Source: Pelecanus crispus
Lineage: Eukaryota; Chordata; Aves; Pelecaniformes; Pelecanidae
Assembly: GCF_030463565.1 (NCBI RefSeq)
Contig: NC_134675.1
Location: 21,659,862 to 21,723,861, forward strand
DNA: 64,000 nucleotides
Direction: 5' to 3'
Of the stretch, positions 34,111 to 44,024 are shown one piece after another. Numbering within the stretch: position 1 is the first letter of the stretch; each line of letters opens with the position of its first letter. Under the pieces are notes generated by a model that was not told the DNA's origin, searched no databases, and saw nothing but the letters and a program-made list of their open reading frames with translations. The position numbers and the translations under genes were made by a program.

Positions 34111-34518
34111 TAGAAGGCTGTAGTGGACACCGGTGCACAGTGTACCCTAATGCCATCAAGTTATAGAGGGAGTGACAAGGGGAGCGAACAGCTCACTGTA
34201 CTGGAGGCCGAAGTGAGCCTAACTGGGAATGAGTGGCAGAAGCACCCCATTGTGACTGGCCCAGACGCTCCGTGCATCCTTGGCATAGACTGCCTCAGGA
34301 GAGGGTATTTCAAGGACCCAAAAGGGTACTGGTGGGCTTTTGGTATAGCTGCTTTGGAGACAGAGGAAATTAAACAGCTGTCCACCTTGCCCGGTCTCTC
34401 AGAGGACCCTTCTATTGTGGGGTTGCTGAAGGTTGAGGAACAACAGGTGCCCATCGCTACCACAAGTGCATCGGTGGCAATATCGCACCAACCGAGACTC
34501 CCTGATTCCCATCCATAA
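33960..34518 (+). pseudogene. pro: ERVL-like protease (pro)
   Basis: An aspartic protease lies in a frame different from gag. The active-site motif VDTGAQ (DTGA codons 34126-34137) is followed by PCILGIDCL, the second conserved motif. The frame upstream reads a TAG at 34111-34113, just before the protease core. Downstream, the coding sense passes to another frame at about 34465, where RT begins. It would process the polyprotein, but stop and shift disable it. Confidence 0.8.
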
Positions 34519-35756
34519 CCTGATTTGTCGACTGGAGAGCCAGGGAGTGATCAGCAAGACTCGCTCACCCTTTAACAGTCCCATATGGCCAGTGCGAAAG
34601 TCTAATGGGGAGTGGAGACTAACAGTGGACTATCATGGCCTGAACGAAGTCACGCCGCCACTGAGTGCTGCTGTGCCAGACATGCTAGAACTTCAATGCG
34701 AACTGGAGTCAAAGGCAGCCAAGTGGTATGCCACAATTGATATTGCTAATGCATTTTTCTCCATCCCTTTGGCAGTAGAGTGCAGGCCCCAGTTTGCTTT
34801 TACCTGGAGGGGTGTTCAGTACACCTGGAACCGACTGCCCCAGGGGTGGAAGCACAGCCCCACCATTTGCCATGGACTGATCCAGACAGCACTGGAACAG
34901 GGTGAAGCTCCAGAACATCTGCAGTACATTGATGACATCATTGTGTGGGGCAATACAGCAGAAGAAGTTTTTGAGAAGGGAGAGAAAATAGTCCAAACCC
35001 TTCTGAAGGCTGGTTTTGCCATAAAACAGAGTAAGGTCAAGGGACCTGCACAGGAGATCCAGTTTTTAGGAATAAAATGGCAAGATGGACGTCGTCAGAT
35101 CCCAATGGATGTGATCAACAAAATAACAGCTATGTCCCCAGCAACTAGCAAAAAGGAAACACAAGGTTTCTTAGGCGTTGTGGGTTTTTGGAGAATGCAT
35201 ATTCCAAATTACAGTCAGATCGTAAGCACTCTCTATCAAGTGACCCAGGAGAAGAACGATTTCAAATGGGGCCCTGAGCAACAACAAGCCTTTGAACAAA
35301 TTAAACGTGAGACAGTTCATGCAGTAGCCCTTGGGCCAGTCCGGGCAGGGCAGGATATTAAAAATGTGCTCTACACCGCAACCGGGGTGAATGGCCCTAC
35401 CTGGAGCCTCTGGCAGAAAGCCCCAGGGGAGACTCGAGGTCGACCCTTAGGGTTTTGGAGTCGGGGATACAGAGGATCCGAAGCCCGCTATACTCCAACT
35501 GAGAAAGAGATATTGGCAGCATATGAAGGGGTTCGAGCTGCTTCGGAAGTGGTTGGTACTGAAGCCCAGCTCCTGCTGGCACCCCGACTGCCGGTGCTGG
35601 GCTGGATGTTCAAAGGGAGGGTCCCCTCTACACATCATGCAACTGATGCTACGTGGAGTAAGTGGGTTGCACTAATCACACAACGGGCTCGAATAGGAAA
35701 CCCCAGTCGCCCAGGAATCTTGGAAGTGATCATGGACTGGCCAGAAGACAAAAAAA
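34465..35756 (+). pseudogene. pol: ERVL-like reverse transcriptase
   Basis: This long open stretch (to 35785) contains the full set of RT motifs: SPFNSPIWPVRKSNGEWRL; TIDIANAFFSIPL (motif A); LPQGWKHSPTICHGL (motif B); YIDDIIVW (motif C, 34925-34936); IKQSKVKG and FLGIKW (thumb/connection); and GFLGVVGFWRMHIPNYSQI. The connection continues with YTPTEKEILAAYEGV. The catalytic Asp residues are all present. The frame is lost at a run of seven A (35750-35756), after which coding continues in the next frame. This is the best-preserved viral gene in the window. Confidence 0.9.
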
Positions 35757-37176
35757 CCTCAGAATATCACCAGAGGAAGAGGTGACACATGCTGAAGAGG
35801 CCCCACTGTATAATAAACTGCCAGAAAATGAAAAGCAATATGCCCTGTTCACTGATGGGTCCTGTCGTCTTGTGGGAAAGCATCGGAGGTGGAAAGCTGC
35901 TGTATGGAGTCCTATACGACAAGTCGCAGAAACTGCTGAAGGAGAAGGGGAGTCGAGTCAGTTTGCAGAGGTGAAAGCCATCCAGCTGGCTTTAGATATT
36001 GCTGAAAGAGAAAAGTGGCCAGTCCTTTATCTCTGTACTGACTCATGGATGGTGGCAAATGCCCTGTGGGGGTGGCTGCAGCAATGGAAGCAGAGCAACT
36101 GGCAGCGCAGAGGCAAACCCATCTGGGCTGCTGCATTGTGGCAAGATATTGCTGCCCGGGTAGAGAACCTGGTTGTAAAAGCATGTCACGTAGATGCTCA
36201 TGTACCCAAGAGTCGGGCCACTGAAGAACATCAAAACAACCAGCAGGTGGATCAGGCTGCTAAGATTGAAGTGGCTCAGGTGGATCTAGACTGGCAACAT
36301 AAGGGTGAACTATTTATAGCTCTGTGGGCCCATGACACCTCAGGCCATCAAGGAAGAGATTCAACATATAGATGGGCTTGTGATCAAGGGGTGGACTTGA
36401 CCATGGACAGTACTGCACAGGTTATTCATGAATGTGAAACGTGCTGCAGTCAAACAAGCCAAGTGCTTAAGTCTCTTTGGTATAGTGAACGATGGCTGAA
36501 ATATAAATATGGGGAGGCCTGGCAGATTGATTATATCACACTCCCACAAACTCGCCAAGGCAAGCAACATGTGCTCACCATGGTGGAAGCAACCACCAGA
36601 TGGCTGGAAACATATCCCATGCCCTATGCCACCTCCCAGAACACCATCCTGGGCCTTGAAAAGCAAGTCCTGTGGTGACATGGCACCCCAGAAAGAATTG
36701 ACTCAGACAACGGGACTCATTTCCGAAACAACCTCATAGACACCTGGGCCAAAGAGCATGGCATTGAGTGGGTATATCACATCCCTTACCATGCACCAGC
36801 CTCCGGGAAAAATCAAACGATACAATGGACTGTTAAAGACTACCCTGAGAGCAATGGGTGGTGGGACATTCAAACATTGGGATACACATTTGGCAAAAGC
36901 CACCTGGTTAGTCAACACCAGAGGATCTGCCAATTGAGCTGGCCCTGCCCAATCAAGACTTTTATGTACTGTACAAGGGGATAAAGTCCCTGTAGCGCAC
37001 ATAAAAAATATGCTGGGGAAGACAGTCTGGGTTACTCCTGCTTCGGGCAAAGGCAAACCCATTGGTGGGATTGCTTTTGCTCAAGGACCTGGGGGCACTT
37101 GGTGGGTGATGCGAAAGGATGTGGAAGACCAATGTGTACCTCAAGGGAATTTGATTTTGGGTGAAAATAGCCAATG
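35750..37176 (+). pseudogene. pol: ERVL-like RNase H and integrase
   Basis: RNase H has FTDGSC (TDGS at 35851-35862), QFAEVKAIQLALD and LYLCTDSWMV, the Asp-Glu-Asp set. Integrase follows. Its zinc domain has H-x-x-x-x-x-H (HDTSGH) and CETCC, and the core has WQIDYITL. A TGA at 36676-36678 cuts the frame just before the second core Asp (DSDNGTH). At the place where the core Glu is expected, the codon is AAA (36815-36817, Lys). Further frame changes follow to about 37176 (last readable part VPQGNLILGE). There is no env after it. Confidence 0.85.
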
Positions 37177-37634
37177 AACTGAATTGTATGATGTTAATTG
37201 CTTTATAATACTGTATGTTAATATAATAGTATAGTATAATGTTAATATAATAGTATAGTATATTAATGTTAAGTTTATAATACTGTATGTTATGGTTGCT
37301 ATATGCCACATCAATCGTATTACAGTAAGAATTGCCCAGATTAATGAAAATGAACTTTGATGAAACCATGTTGGAATGAGAACTGACTTCAGCATGCAAC
37401 AATCCAACACTGCACACCACCTCTCCTGCTCTGAAAGACTGTGATGACAGATGGAACCCAAAGTCATGGGCTAAATGAACTCAATGGACATTTTAGAGGG
37501 ATGGGCCATAGACGAAGGGAATGATATCTGTGTGTATATATCAAGATAGGGAAAGTGGTGATGATTAATTAGAACACATTGGAAAAGGGAGGGCCTATGC
37601 ATGACGTAGATGGTATAGAATAAGGGGTGGATAC
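37177..37634 (+). other. Non-coding 3' segment of the ERVL-like provirus
   Basis: These 458 bp lie between integrase and the 3' LTR. An imperfect AT-rich tandem array (about 37198-37290) repeats taatactgtatgtta and ataatagtatagta units. A weak purine-rich stretch (GGAAAAGGGAGGG near 37580 and AATAAGGGGTGGA at 37619-37631) may be the polypurine tract. No env is present, as is normal for ERVL. Confidence 0.75.
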
Positions 37635-38194
37635 TGTCCTGGTTTCATCTGGGATAGAGCTAATTTTCTTCCTGGTAGCAGGCATAGTGCTGTGGTTTGG
37701 ATTTAGGATGAGAAGAATGCTGATAACACACTGATGGTTTAGTTGTTGCTAAGTACTGCTTATGCTAGTCAAGGACTTTTTCAGCTTCCCATACTCTGCC
37801 AGGTGCACAAGAAACTGGGAGGGGGCACAGCCAGAATAGTTGATCCAAACTGACCAAAGGGCTATTCCATACCATATGACATCATGCTCAGTATATAAAC
37901 TGGGAGGGGGTGGCTGGGGAGCAGCAATTGCTGCTCGGGAACTGTCTGGGTATCGTTCAGCGGGTGGTGAGCAATTGCATTATGCATCACTTGCTTTGTA
38001 TATAATTATTATCATTATATTGCTATTATTACTACTACTATTGTACTTTATTTTGTTTCAATTATTAAACAGTTCTTATCTCAACCCAGGAGTGTTTCTC
38101 ACTCCTCCGATTCTCTCCCCCATCCTGCCGGGGCAGGGGGAGTGAGCAAGCAGCTGCGTGGTGCTTAGTTGCTGGCTGGGACTAAACCATGACA
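37635..38194 (+). repeat. 3' LTR of the ERVL-like provirus
   Basis: The LTR is 560 bp, TGTCCTGG to CCATGACA. The CRE is TGACATCA (37877-37884), having lost its CpG. Dozens of differences separate it from the 5' LTR. In several blocks it agrees with the solo LTRs rather than with its own partner. Confidence 0.95.
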
Positions 38195-38199
38195 CCTGT

Positions 38200-39320
38200 C
38201 CAGGTCCCTCTGCAGGGCCATCCTACCCTCAAGCAGATCAACACTCCCGCCCAACTTGGTGTCATCCACAAACTTACTGAGGGTGCACTCAATCCTCTTG
38301 TCCAGATCATTGATAAAGATATTAAAAAGAACTGGCCCCAGTACTGAGCCCTGGGAAACACCACTTGTGACCAGCCACAAACTGGGTTTAACTCCGTTCA
38401 CCGCAACTCTCTGCGCTCGGCCATCCAACCAGTTCTTTTTTACCCACCCATCCAAGCCATGAGCAGCCAGTTTCTCCAGGAGAATGCTGTGGGAGACTGT
38501 GTCAAAGGCTTTACTAAAGTCCAGGTAGACAACATCCACAGCCTTTCCCTCATCCACTAAGCAGGTCACCTTGTCATAGAAGGAGGTCAGGTTAGTCAAG
38601 CAGGACCTGCCTTTCATAAACCCATGCTGACTGGGCCTGATCACCTGGTTGTCCTCTATGTGCCATGTGATGGCACTCAGGATGATCTGCCCCATGACCT
38701 TCCCTGGCACCAAGGTCAGACTGACAGGCCTGCAGTGCCCCAGATCCTCCTTCCGGCCCTTCTTGTAGATGGGCATCACATTTGCTAACCTCCAGTCAAC
38801 TGGGACCTCCCCAGTTAGCCAGGACTGCTGATAAAGGATGGAAAGTGGCTTGGTAAGCACTTCTGCCAGCTCCCTCAGTACCCTTGGGTGGATCCCAGCC
38901 AGCCCCATAGACTTGTGAGTGTCTAAGTGGTGTAGCAGGTTGCTAACCATTTCCCCTTGGATTATGGGGGCTTCATTCTGCTCCCTGTCCCTGTCTTCCA
39001 GCTCAGGGGGCTGGGTACCTGGAGAACAATTGGTCTGACTATTAAAGACTGAGGCAAAGAAGGCATTAAGTACCTCAGCCTTTTCCTCATCCTTTGTCAC
39101 TATGTTTCCCCCCACATCCACTAAAGGATGGAGATTCTCCTTAGCCCTCCTTTTGTTGTTAATGTGTTCATAGAAATGTTTTTTATTATCTTTTACTGCA
39201 GTTGACAGATTAAGTTCTAGTTAGGCTTTGGCCCTTCTAATTTTCTCCCTGCATAGCCTCACAACATCTTTGTAGTCCTCCTGAGTTGCCTGCCCCTTCT
39301 TCCAAAGGTCTGAAGTGGCC
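38200..39320 (-). pseudogene. CR1 LINE, reverse transcriptase part (split by ERVL)
   Basis: This is the upstream half of the CR1 at 30840. On the minus strand, one frame is open from about 39121 past 38200. It contains [38 protein letters not shown]-like [52 protein letters not shown] (motif A); [15 protein letters not shown] (motif B); and FVDD (motif C, 38272-38261; FADD in most CR1). Upstream, to about 39320, is the linker, with stops. Better preserved than the CR1 at 4020, it is 5'-truncated and interrupted by the provirus. Confidence 0.92.
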
Positions 39321-39856
39321 GATCTGACTTAACTTTATAAGAAATTTGTGTGACATAAGCAACCAGCTATAAGTGGCATACCAGGGAAGATAAGACAAGA
39401 TCTATGGTAGATTGACAGTCTGCTTTTAGTGAGAACTGGAGTGTGGATGAAGATACCTCAAAAGGGGGAAGAAAAAAAAAAAAGAGAGAACTTCAAGACA
39501 TAGCAATTTTTCTACTGTGAGACATCACTCTCTACTTAGACCCTTCTGGTGAATTTTGGATAACTTATTTTTCAGCTTTGCCCTTCCTTCTTAAGGTCTT
39601 GAAGTTTAAAAACACTAACTGAATGCTAGAGAAACAGACAACAAAAAAAACCACCTTCCAATAGGTCCTCATGTGTATGCCAGCAGCCACACAGCACCCC
39701 CTTATTTTGAAGCTTCCACAGTCACGTTGCTTTCCTGCAAAGACTCATCTAAAAGCTCCTCCACTTTCTAAGTAATAGGATCATCACATGTAAGTTTCTG
39801 TGACTACAGAAATTACTGATGCTTAATCTACAAAAATGCATGCTGTGACTCCAACA
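39321..39856. other. Intronic stretch without recognised features
   Basis: Plain sequence lies between the 5' edge of the CR1 and an LTR fragment. A short A/G-rich run occurs near 39465-39490. Confidence 0.6.
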
Positions 39857-40052
39857 GCTGTGCCCCCTCCCAGTTTCTTGTGCACCTGGCAGAGCATGGG
39901 AAGCTGAAAAGTCCTTGACTAGCATAAGCAGTACTTAGCCACAACTAAACCATCAGTGTGTTATCAGCATTCTTCTCCTACTAAATCCAAAACACAGCAC
40001 TATGCCTGCTACTAGGAAGAAAATTAACTCTATCCCAGCTGAAACCAGGACA
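39857..40052 (-). repeat. Truncated ERVL-type LTR (U3 end only)
   Basis: About 196 bp match the first third of the LTR family: from TGTCCTGG (40052) through the 'cttatgctagtcaaggac' segment to GGGGGCACAGC (about 39858). The CRE, TATA, R and U5 are absent. There is no target duplication, so it is a deletion or recombination remnant. Confidence 0.88.
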
Positions 40053-41112
40053 GCCTCTATCTCAGACACACTGCACTTGATGCAAGATGCCTACACCCTA
40101 TCAAATTACAATGCAGTAATAATCAGTTTGCAGCAAAAGTTAACAGTGTTTTGAGAATACAAGTGTAAGTAAAGCCCTGTCATGGGAAACCTACCCCAGA
40201 CATACATGTAAGTGTCTGAACCCTAAAATAATCTGTGTTGGTAATTATAGCCTTATCTATGCTGGGACAAAATATGTTGGTGTTAAAAGAAAATTATTTA
40301 CCCACACATTACAAGTATTTTCATGCTTATTTTTTCCAGTTACTAGCAAGCAACACTACAAGCTTCTACTCAACATCGCTTTAAAGTTCATCAGTAGTTA
40401 AAGATCAGTAACTATTTCAAATTGATGACTGAGTTTCAGCATACCATCAAGAGGATGACTGATTATTTTTATTAAAAAAAAAATTCATTGTTTGTAAAGA
40501 GGTGTTACACTGACAGATCCAGACATCTACATGCTAATTAAAGCATGAGCTGCTTCCTGACACAGAAACATATCCAAAGCGTGACTTGGAGGAGCCTCTA
40601 GCGGTGATGTAGATGTGACTATGAATTAACAGATGCTCAAGTATAAGCTAACAGCCTTGCTGGTATTCACACTAGCCTACAGATGCATTACTCCTAGTCA
40701 GGTTACCAGCAATCAGCATCTGAAAGCCACACACATGCTTGGTACCAAGTACAATGATTTAAATAGTGCTCTACCTACAAGTTTTACCTTGCCTTGATTC
40801 AAATAAGGGAACAAACCAGCTTGCTTCTTGTCCTCTTCAGCTTGTAGATAACATTTAGTACATAAACCAAAGAGTTCTGAAATCTTCCTAGAACAGGGAG
40901 CAGTGTTCATACCTGATTTATGCACCAAGTTACATACTGACACATGTAGACCACTATTTTTAAATAAATTGTGTCTATGCACACAGAAAATAAGGATGTT
41001 TAAGATTTGCACTGCAGAAACACATCCTTTGAGCAATTTTACAGATGTTAGAGCAGTATCTTCCATAGGTACCAAGACTGGAGAAAGTTTTTGCTGCTGG
41101 AAAAGGACTTTT
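40053..41112. other. Intronic stretch without recognised features
   Basis: No gene or element is recognised. A 151-codon open frame on the minus strand (40713-41168) runs into the next LTR and has no domain. Confidence 0.6.
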
Positions 41113-41117
41113 CCAGA

Positions 41118-41688
41118 TGTCCTGGTTTCAGCTGGGATAGAGTTAATTTTCTTCCTAGTAGCAGGCATAGTGCTGTGGTTTGGATTTAGTAGGAGAAGAA
41201 TGCTGATAACACACTGATGTTTTAGTTGTTGCTAAGTACTGCTTATGCTAGTCAAGGACTTTTCAGCTTCCCATGCTCTGCCAGGTGCACAAGAAACTGG
41301 GAGGGGGCACAGCCAGAATAGTTGATCCAAACTGACCAAAGGGCTATTCCATACCATATGACGTCATGCTCAGGATATAAACTGGGGGGGCTTGGCCGGG
41401 TAGCGGCGATCGCTGCTCGGGAACTGGCTGGGTATCAGTCAGCAGGTGGTGAGCAATTGCATTGTGCATCACTTGCTTTGGATATTATTATTACTATTAT
41501 TATTATTATATTGTTGTTATTATTATTATTTTACTTTATTTTATTTCAATTATTAAACTGTTCTTATCTCAACCCAGGAGTGTTTCTCACTCTTACTCCT
41601 CCGATTCTCTCCCCCATCCCATCGGGGTAGGGGGAGTGAGCGAGCGGCTGCGTGGTGCTTAGTTGCTGGCTGGGGCTAAACCACGACA
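41118..41688 (+). repeat. Solo ERVL-type LTR
   Basis: This 571-bp LTR has a perfect 5-bp target duplication CCAGA (41113-41117 and 41689-41693). The CRE TGACGTCA (41359-41366) is intact, and the TATA region reads GATATAAA rather than TATATAAA. It is antisense to UBE2R2. Confidence 0.95.
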
Positions 41689-41693
41689 CCAGA

Positions 41694-43383
41694 GCATGAA
41701 CTTAATTTGACAGTATCAACTGGAAGCAGTTCTGTTCGCACTCCATTTGACAAGCCTGAGAGCAGGTATCATTAGCTATGCAGTTTCTCCAATCTTGCAA
41801 CCTGTGTATGAAGCAGCCACACTGATGTGGCACATAAAAACTGGAAAGCTAGTTTCACTCTTTCAGGAAGCCCTGAAACATTACACTTTTCAATAAGCAT
41901 TAATACTGATGCAGCACTTTCTTTAGCCTAGCACAAAGAAAAGCAAAAAAACCCACATTTGGCGATTTGCTTGCATCCACTCACATACCATTTAGGTTCC
42001 AGTAAGAGCCCTTAAAGAACTAGAGGACTTAAAGGCTCATCTGGCATCAGGTACTGAACAAAACAGCTAGCTTTTATTGGTAGTTAAAAGGTTCAGACAC
42101 TGAAAAAGTTAATTATGTTTCAGCACTTTGCAGCTACAATTGCAGACTAGACACTAAGTACTTCAGAAGTTTGGTTTTTTAGCAGCTGAAAGATTTGTCT
42201 GACAACTATAGGTCTCTATCTTCCTTATGACTCCATCTGATATGAAGAGTAAAATTTCCTAAAAATCAAATCATTAACAGAATTGATGTTGAAATTTTTT
42301 TCAAATATTATCAAAAATTATACAGCTGTTTGCAAACTAACTTAACAGCCATCTACACATGATCAGTACATTTATAGTAATTGCCACTTGTCAGGGTTTG
42401 CTTTAGAAGACCTGGGTATAATAAAGTATAGCCCTCAAGGCATTCTCTGCCTAATAAATATATAAAAAGCTAAGCATCATCATATATTATTTAATGAATA
42501 TAATAAACCATGCTGCTATGTTAGATCTCTGTGAAAATTATACTGCAAATTGACTGGAAGGCAAATACAATTTCTTCCCTCCCTATATAGCCTACAAAGC
42601 TATAGTTTTACCTGGTTACAATTATGTTCCTGCATGAAATTAATTTCCTAAAAAAAAAAAAAAACACCACAACCAAACAGTTATCTAGATGCTATTGGGG
42701 AGCAAGCATGCAACCACGTGCATTTAATAGCTCTGCATGTCTTGGCAGATTTTGGGGGAGATCAGCACACTATTGACCGGGATAGGAGAATGCCACAAGG
42801 TGACCAACAGGAGTCAACTGTTCTCCTCTAGCTGCTTTATTCTGCACTTCTCTCAGTTGTGTTTCTGTACAGGAGCAGCTACGTGCTAGAAATTTTAGTT
42901 TAAGAAAAGCCTCATGCTATACATATGTTTTCAGTTTTAAAAGTATCTAGCCATACAAGGGGCAATAATGGAACATAACAGCTCAGAAAAAACATCTCGG
43001 GTTACACACCCTGTCATATTGCAAAGACTTTCAAGTAACACGTGGAGAAAGTACCTGCACTACAAGGGTGGTGGCATGGGGGACAACTGCAGGAACTGAT
43101 TCCAAGCAATTTCCCAGAAAAAAAACCAAACCACACCCCACACACCCACAAAATTCCCTTTGTTCCCATTCTTGGACATTCAGCATTATTCACTAGAACC
43201 ACTGCTCAGTCCCTCTTACCCCACCTTGTCCCAGTTTTCATAGCCTCCAAGGAAAAGCATTTTCAGCAGAGCAAAACAGTCCCCATCAGAGACTGCAACA
43301 GCAATAACCTTCACTAGCACTGAAGGCAGTCTGGGAAGTTGACTATCAGATCTAAGAGCCTCCCTTGCTGTACCAAAAGGGTT
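41694..43383. other. Intronic stretch without recognised features
   Basis: AT-rich sequence with A-runs (about 42650) and no visible gene or repeat family. Confidence 0.6.
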
Positions 43384-43387
43384 ATGC

Positions 43388-44024
43388 TGATACAGAATGT
43401 AAAATTTATACTTTTGATTTATACTTTTGCATTGAAGTTCGACCTGCGACTTTAACTCTTAGTGGAGAGAAACTGCCGACTTGTTTAGAGATTCTTTGAA
43501 ACAGTATCTCTGTACTGTAAGGCTAACAAACCTTGAACAAGTTTGTCAAGAACCGGCAGACAAGATTAGAAGAACTAGGAGCATCATCTTCCAAGATAAG
43601 TGCAGAGAAACCAGTTAAGACTAGCACATATTGTAGCAAAGCTGTGATAAGCTGCTCAGTGAGCCAACTCATGACTATATATGGGAAAAGGATCCGGAGT
43701 TCATGGAAAGGACACTGAAAGACCCCTCTACAAAGACCACTAGGGACCCCCAAGGACCACCGACCCAAATCACCGAGCATGTGCAACTGGGGAGAGGATA
43801 TGTAAATAAGTTCTGGGGACTCATTATCATAGGACCACCTTTTCCAGGAAAAATGATGAATATGTATATTTCTGTCCTACATAAATTGTATGTCTTTGGT
43901 TGTGCGGCATGCACATTAGGTAGAAGTATCCCCCGTGGATCCAGCGCCGTAAATAAAGAACGCCTGCTTTCTAAAGCTCCAAGATGAGTTTTAGAGTTTC
44001 CGTAAACCGTAATTTCCGGTATCA
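43388..44024 (+). repeat. Solo gammaretroviral-type LTR
   Basis: This 637-bp element is bounded by the inverted ends TGATAC / GTATCA and flanked by a perfect 4-bp target duplication ATGC (43384-43387 and 44025-44028). It has a TATA-like TATATAT (43676-43682) and AATAAA (43952-43957). The segment AATAAAGAACGCCTGCTT matches the R region of the provirus at 19247 (AATAAAGAATGCCTGCTT), and both end in GTATCA. The U3 parts are otherwise different, so it is a related but distinct family. Confidence 0.9.
43952..43957 (+). promoter_or_regulatory. Polyadenylation signal in solo LTR
   Basis: AATAAA on the plus strand in the expected R position, about 70 bp from the LTR end. Confidence 0.65.

Larger units (their letters stand above)
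31649..38194 (+). mobile_element. Full-length ERVL-like provirus nested in CR1
   Basis: This 6.5 kb element is bounded by LTRs of 579 and 560 bp and flanked by the target duplication CCTGT (31644-31648, 38195-38199). A 5-bp duplication and the absence of env agree with class III (ERVL) elements. The internal order is PBS, gag, protease, RT, RNase H, integrase, then about 460 bp of non-coding sequence before the 3' LTR. All genes carry stops or shifts. It is antisense to UBE2R2. It inserted into an existing CR1 and is therefore the younger of the two. Confidence 0.93.

Noticed and set aside
38165..39121. A 318-codon intact host gene
   Set aside because: It is the CR1 reverse transcriptase (motifs A, B and C present), and its last codons run into the LTR of the nested provirus.
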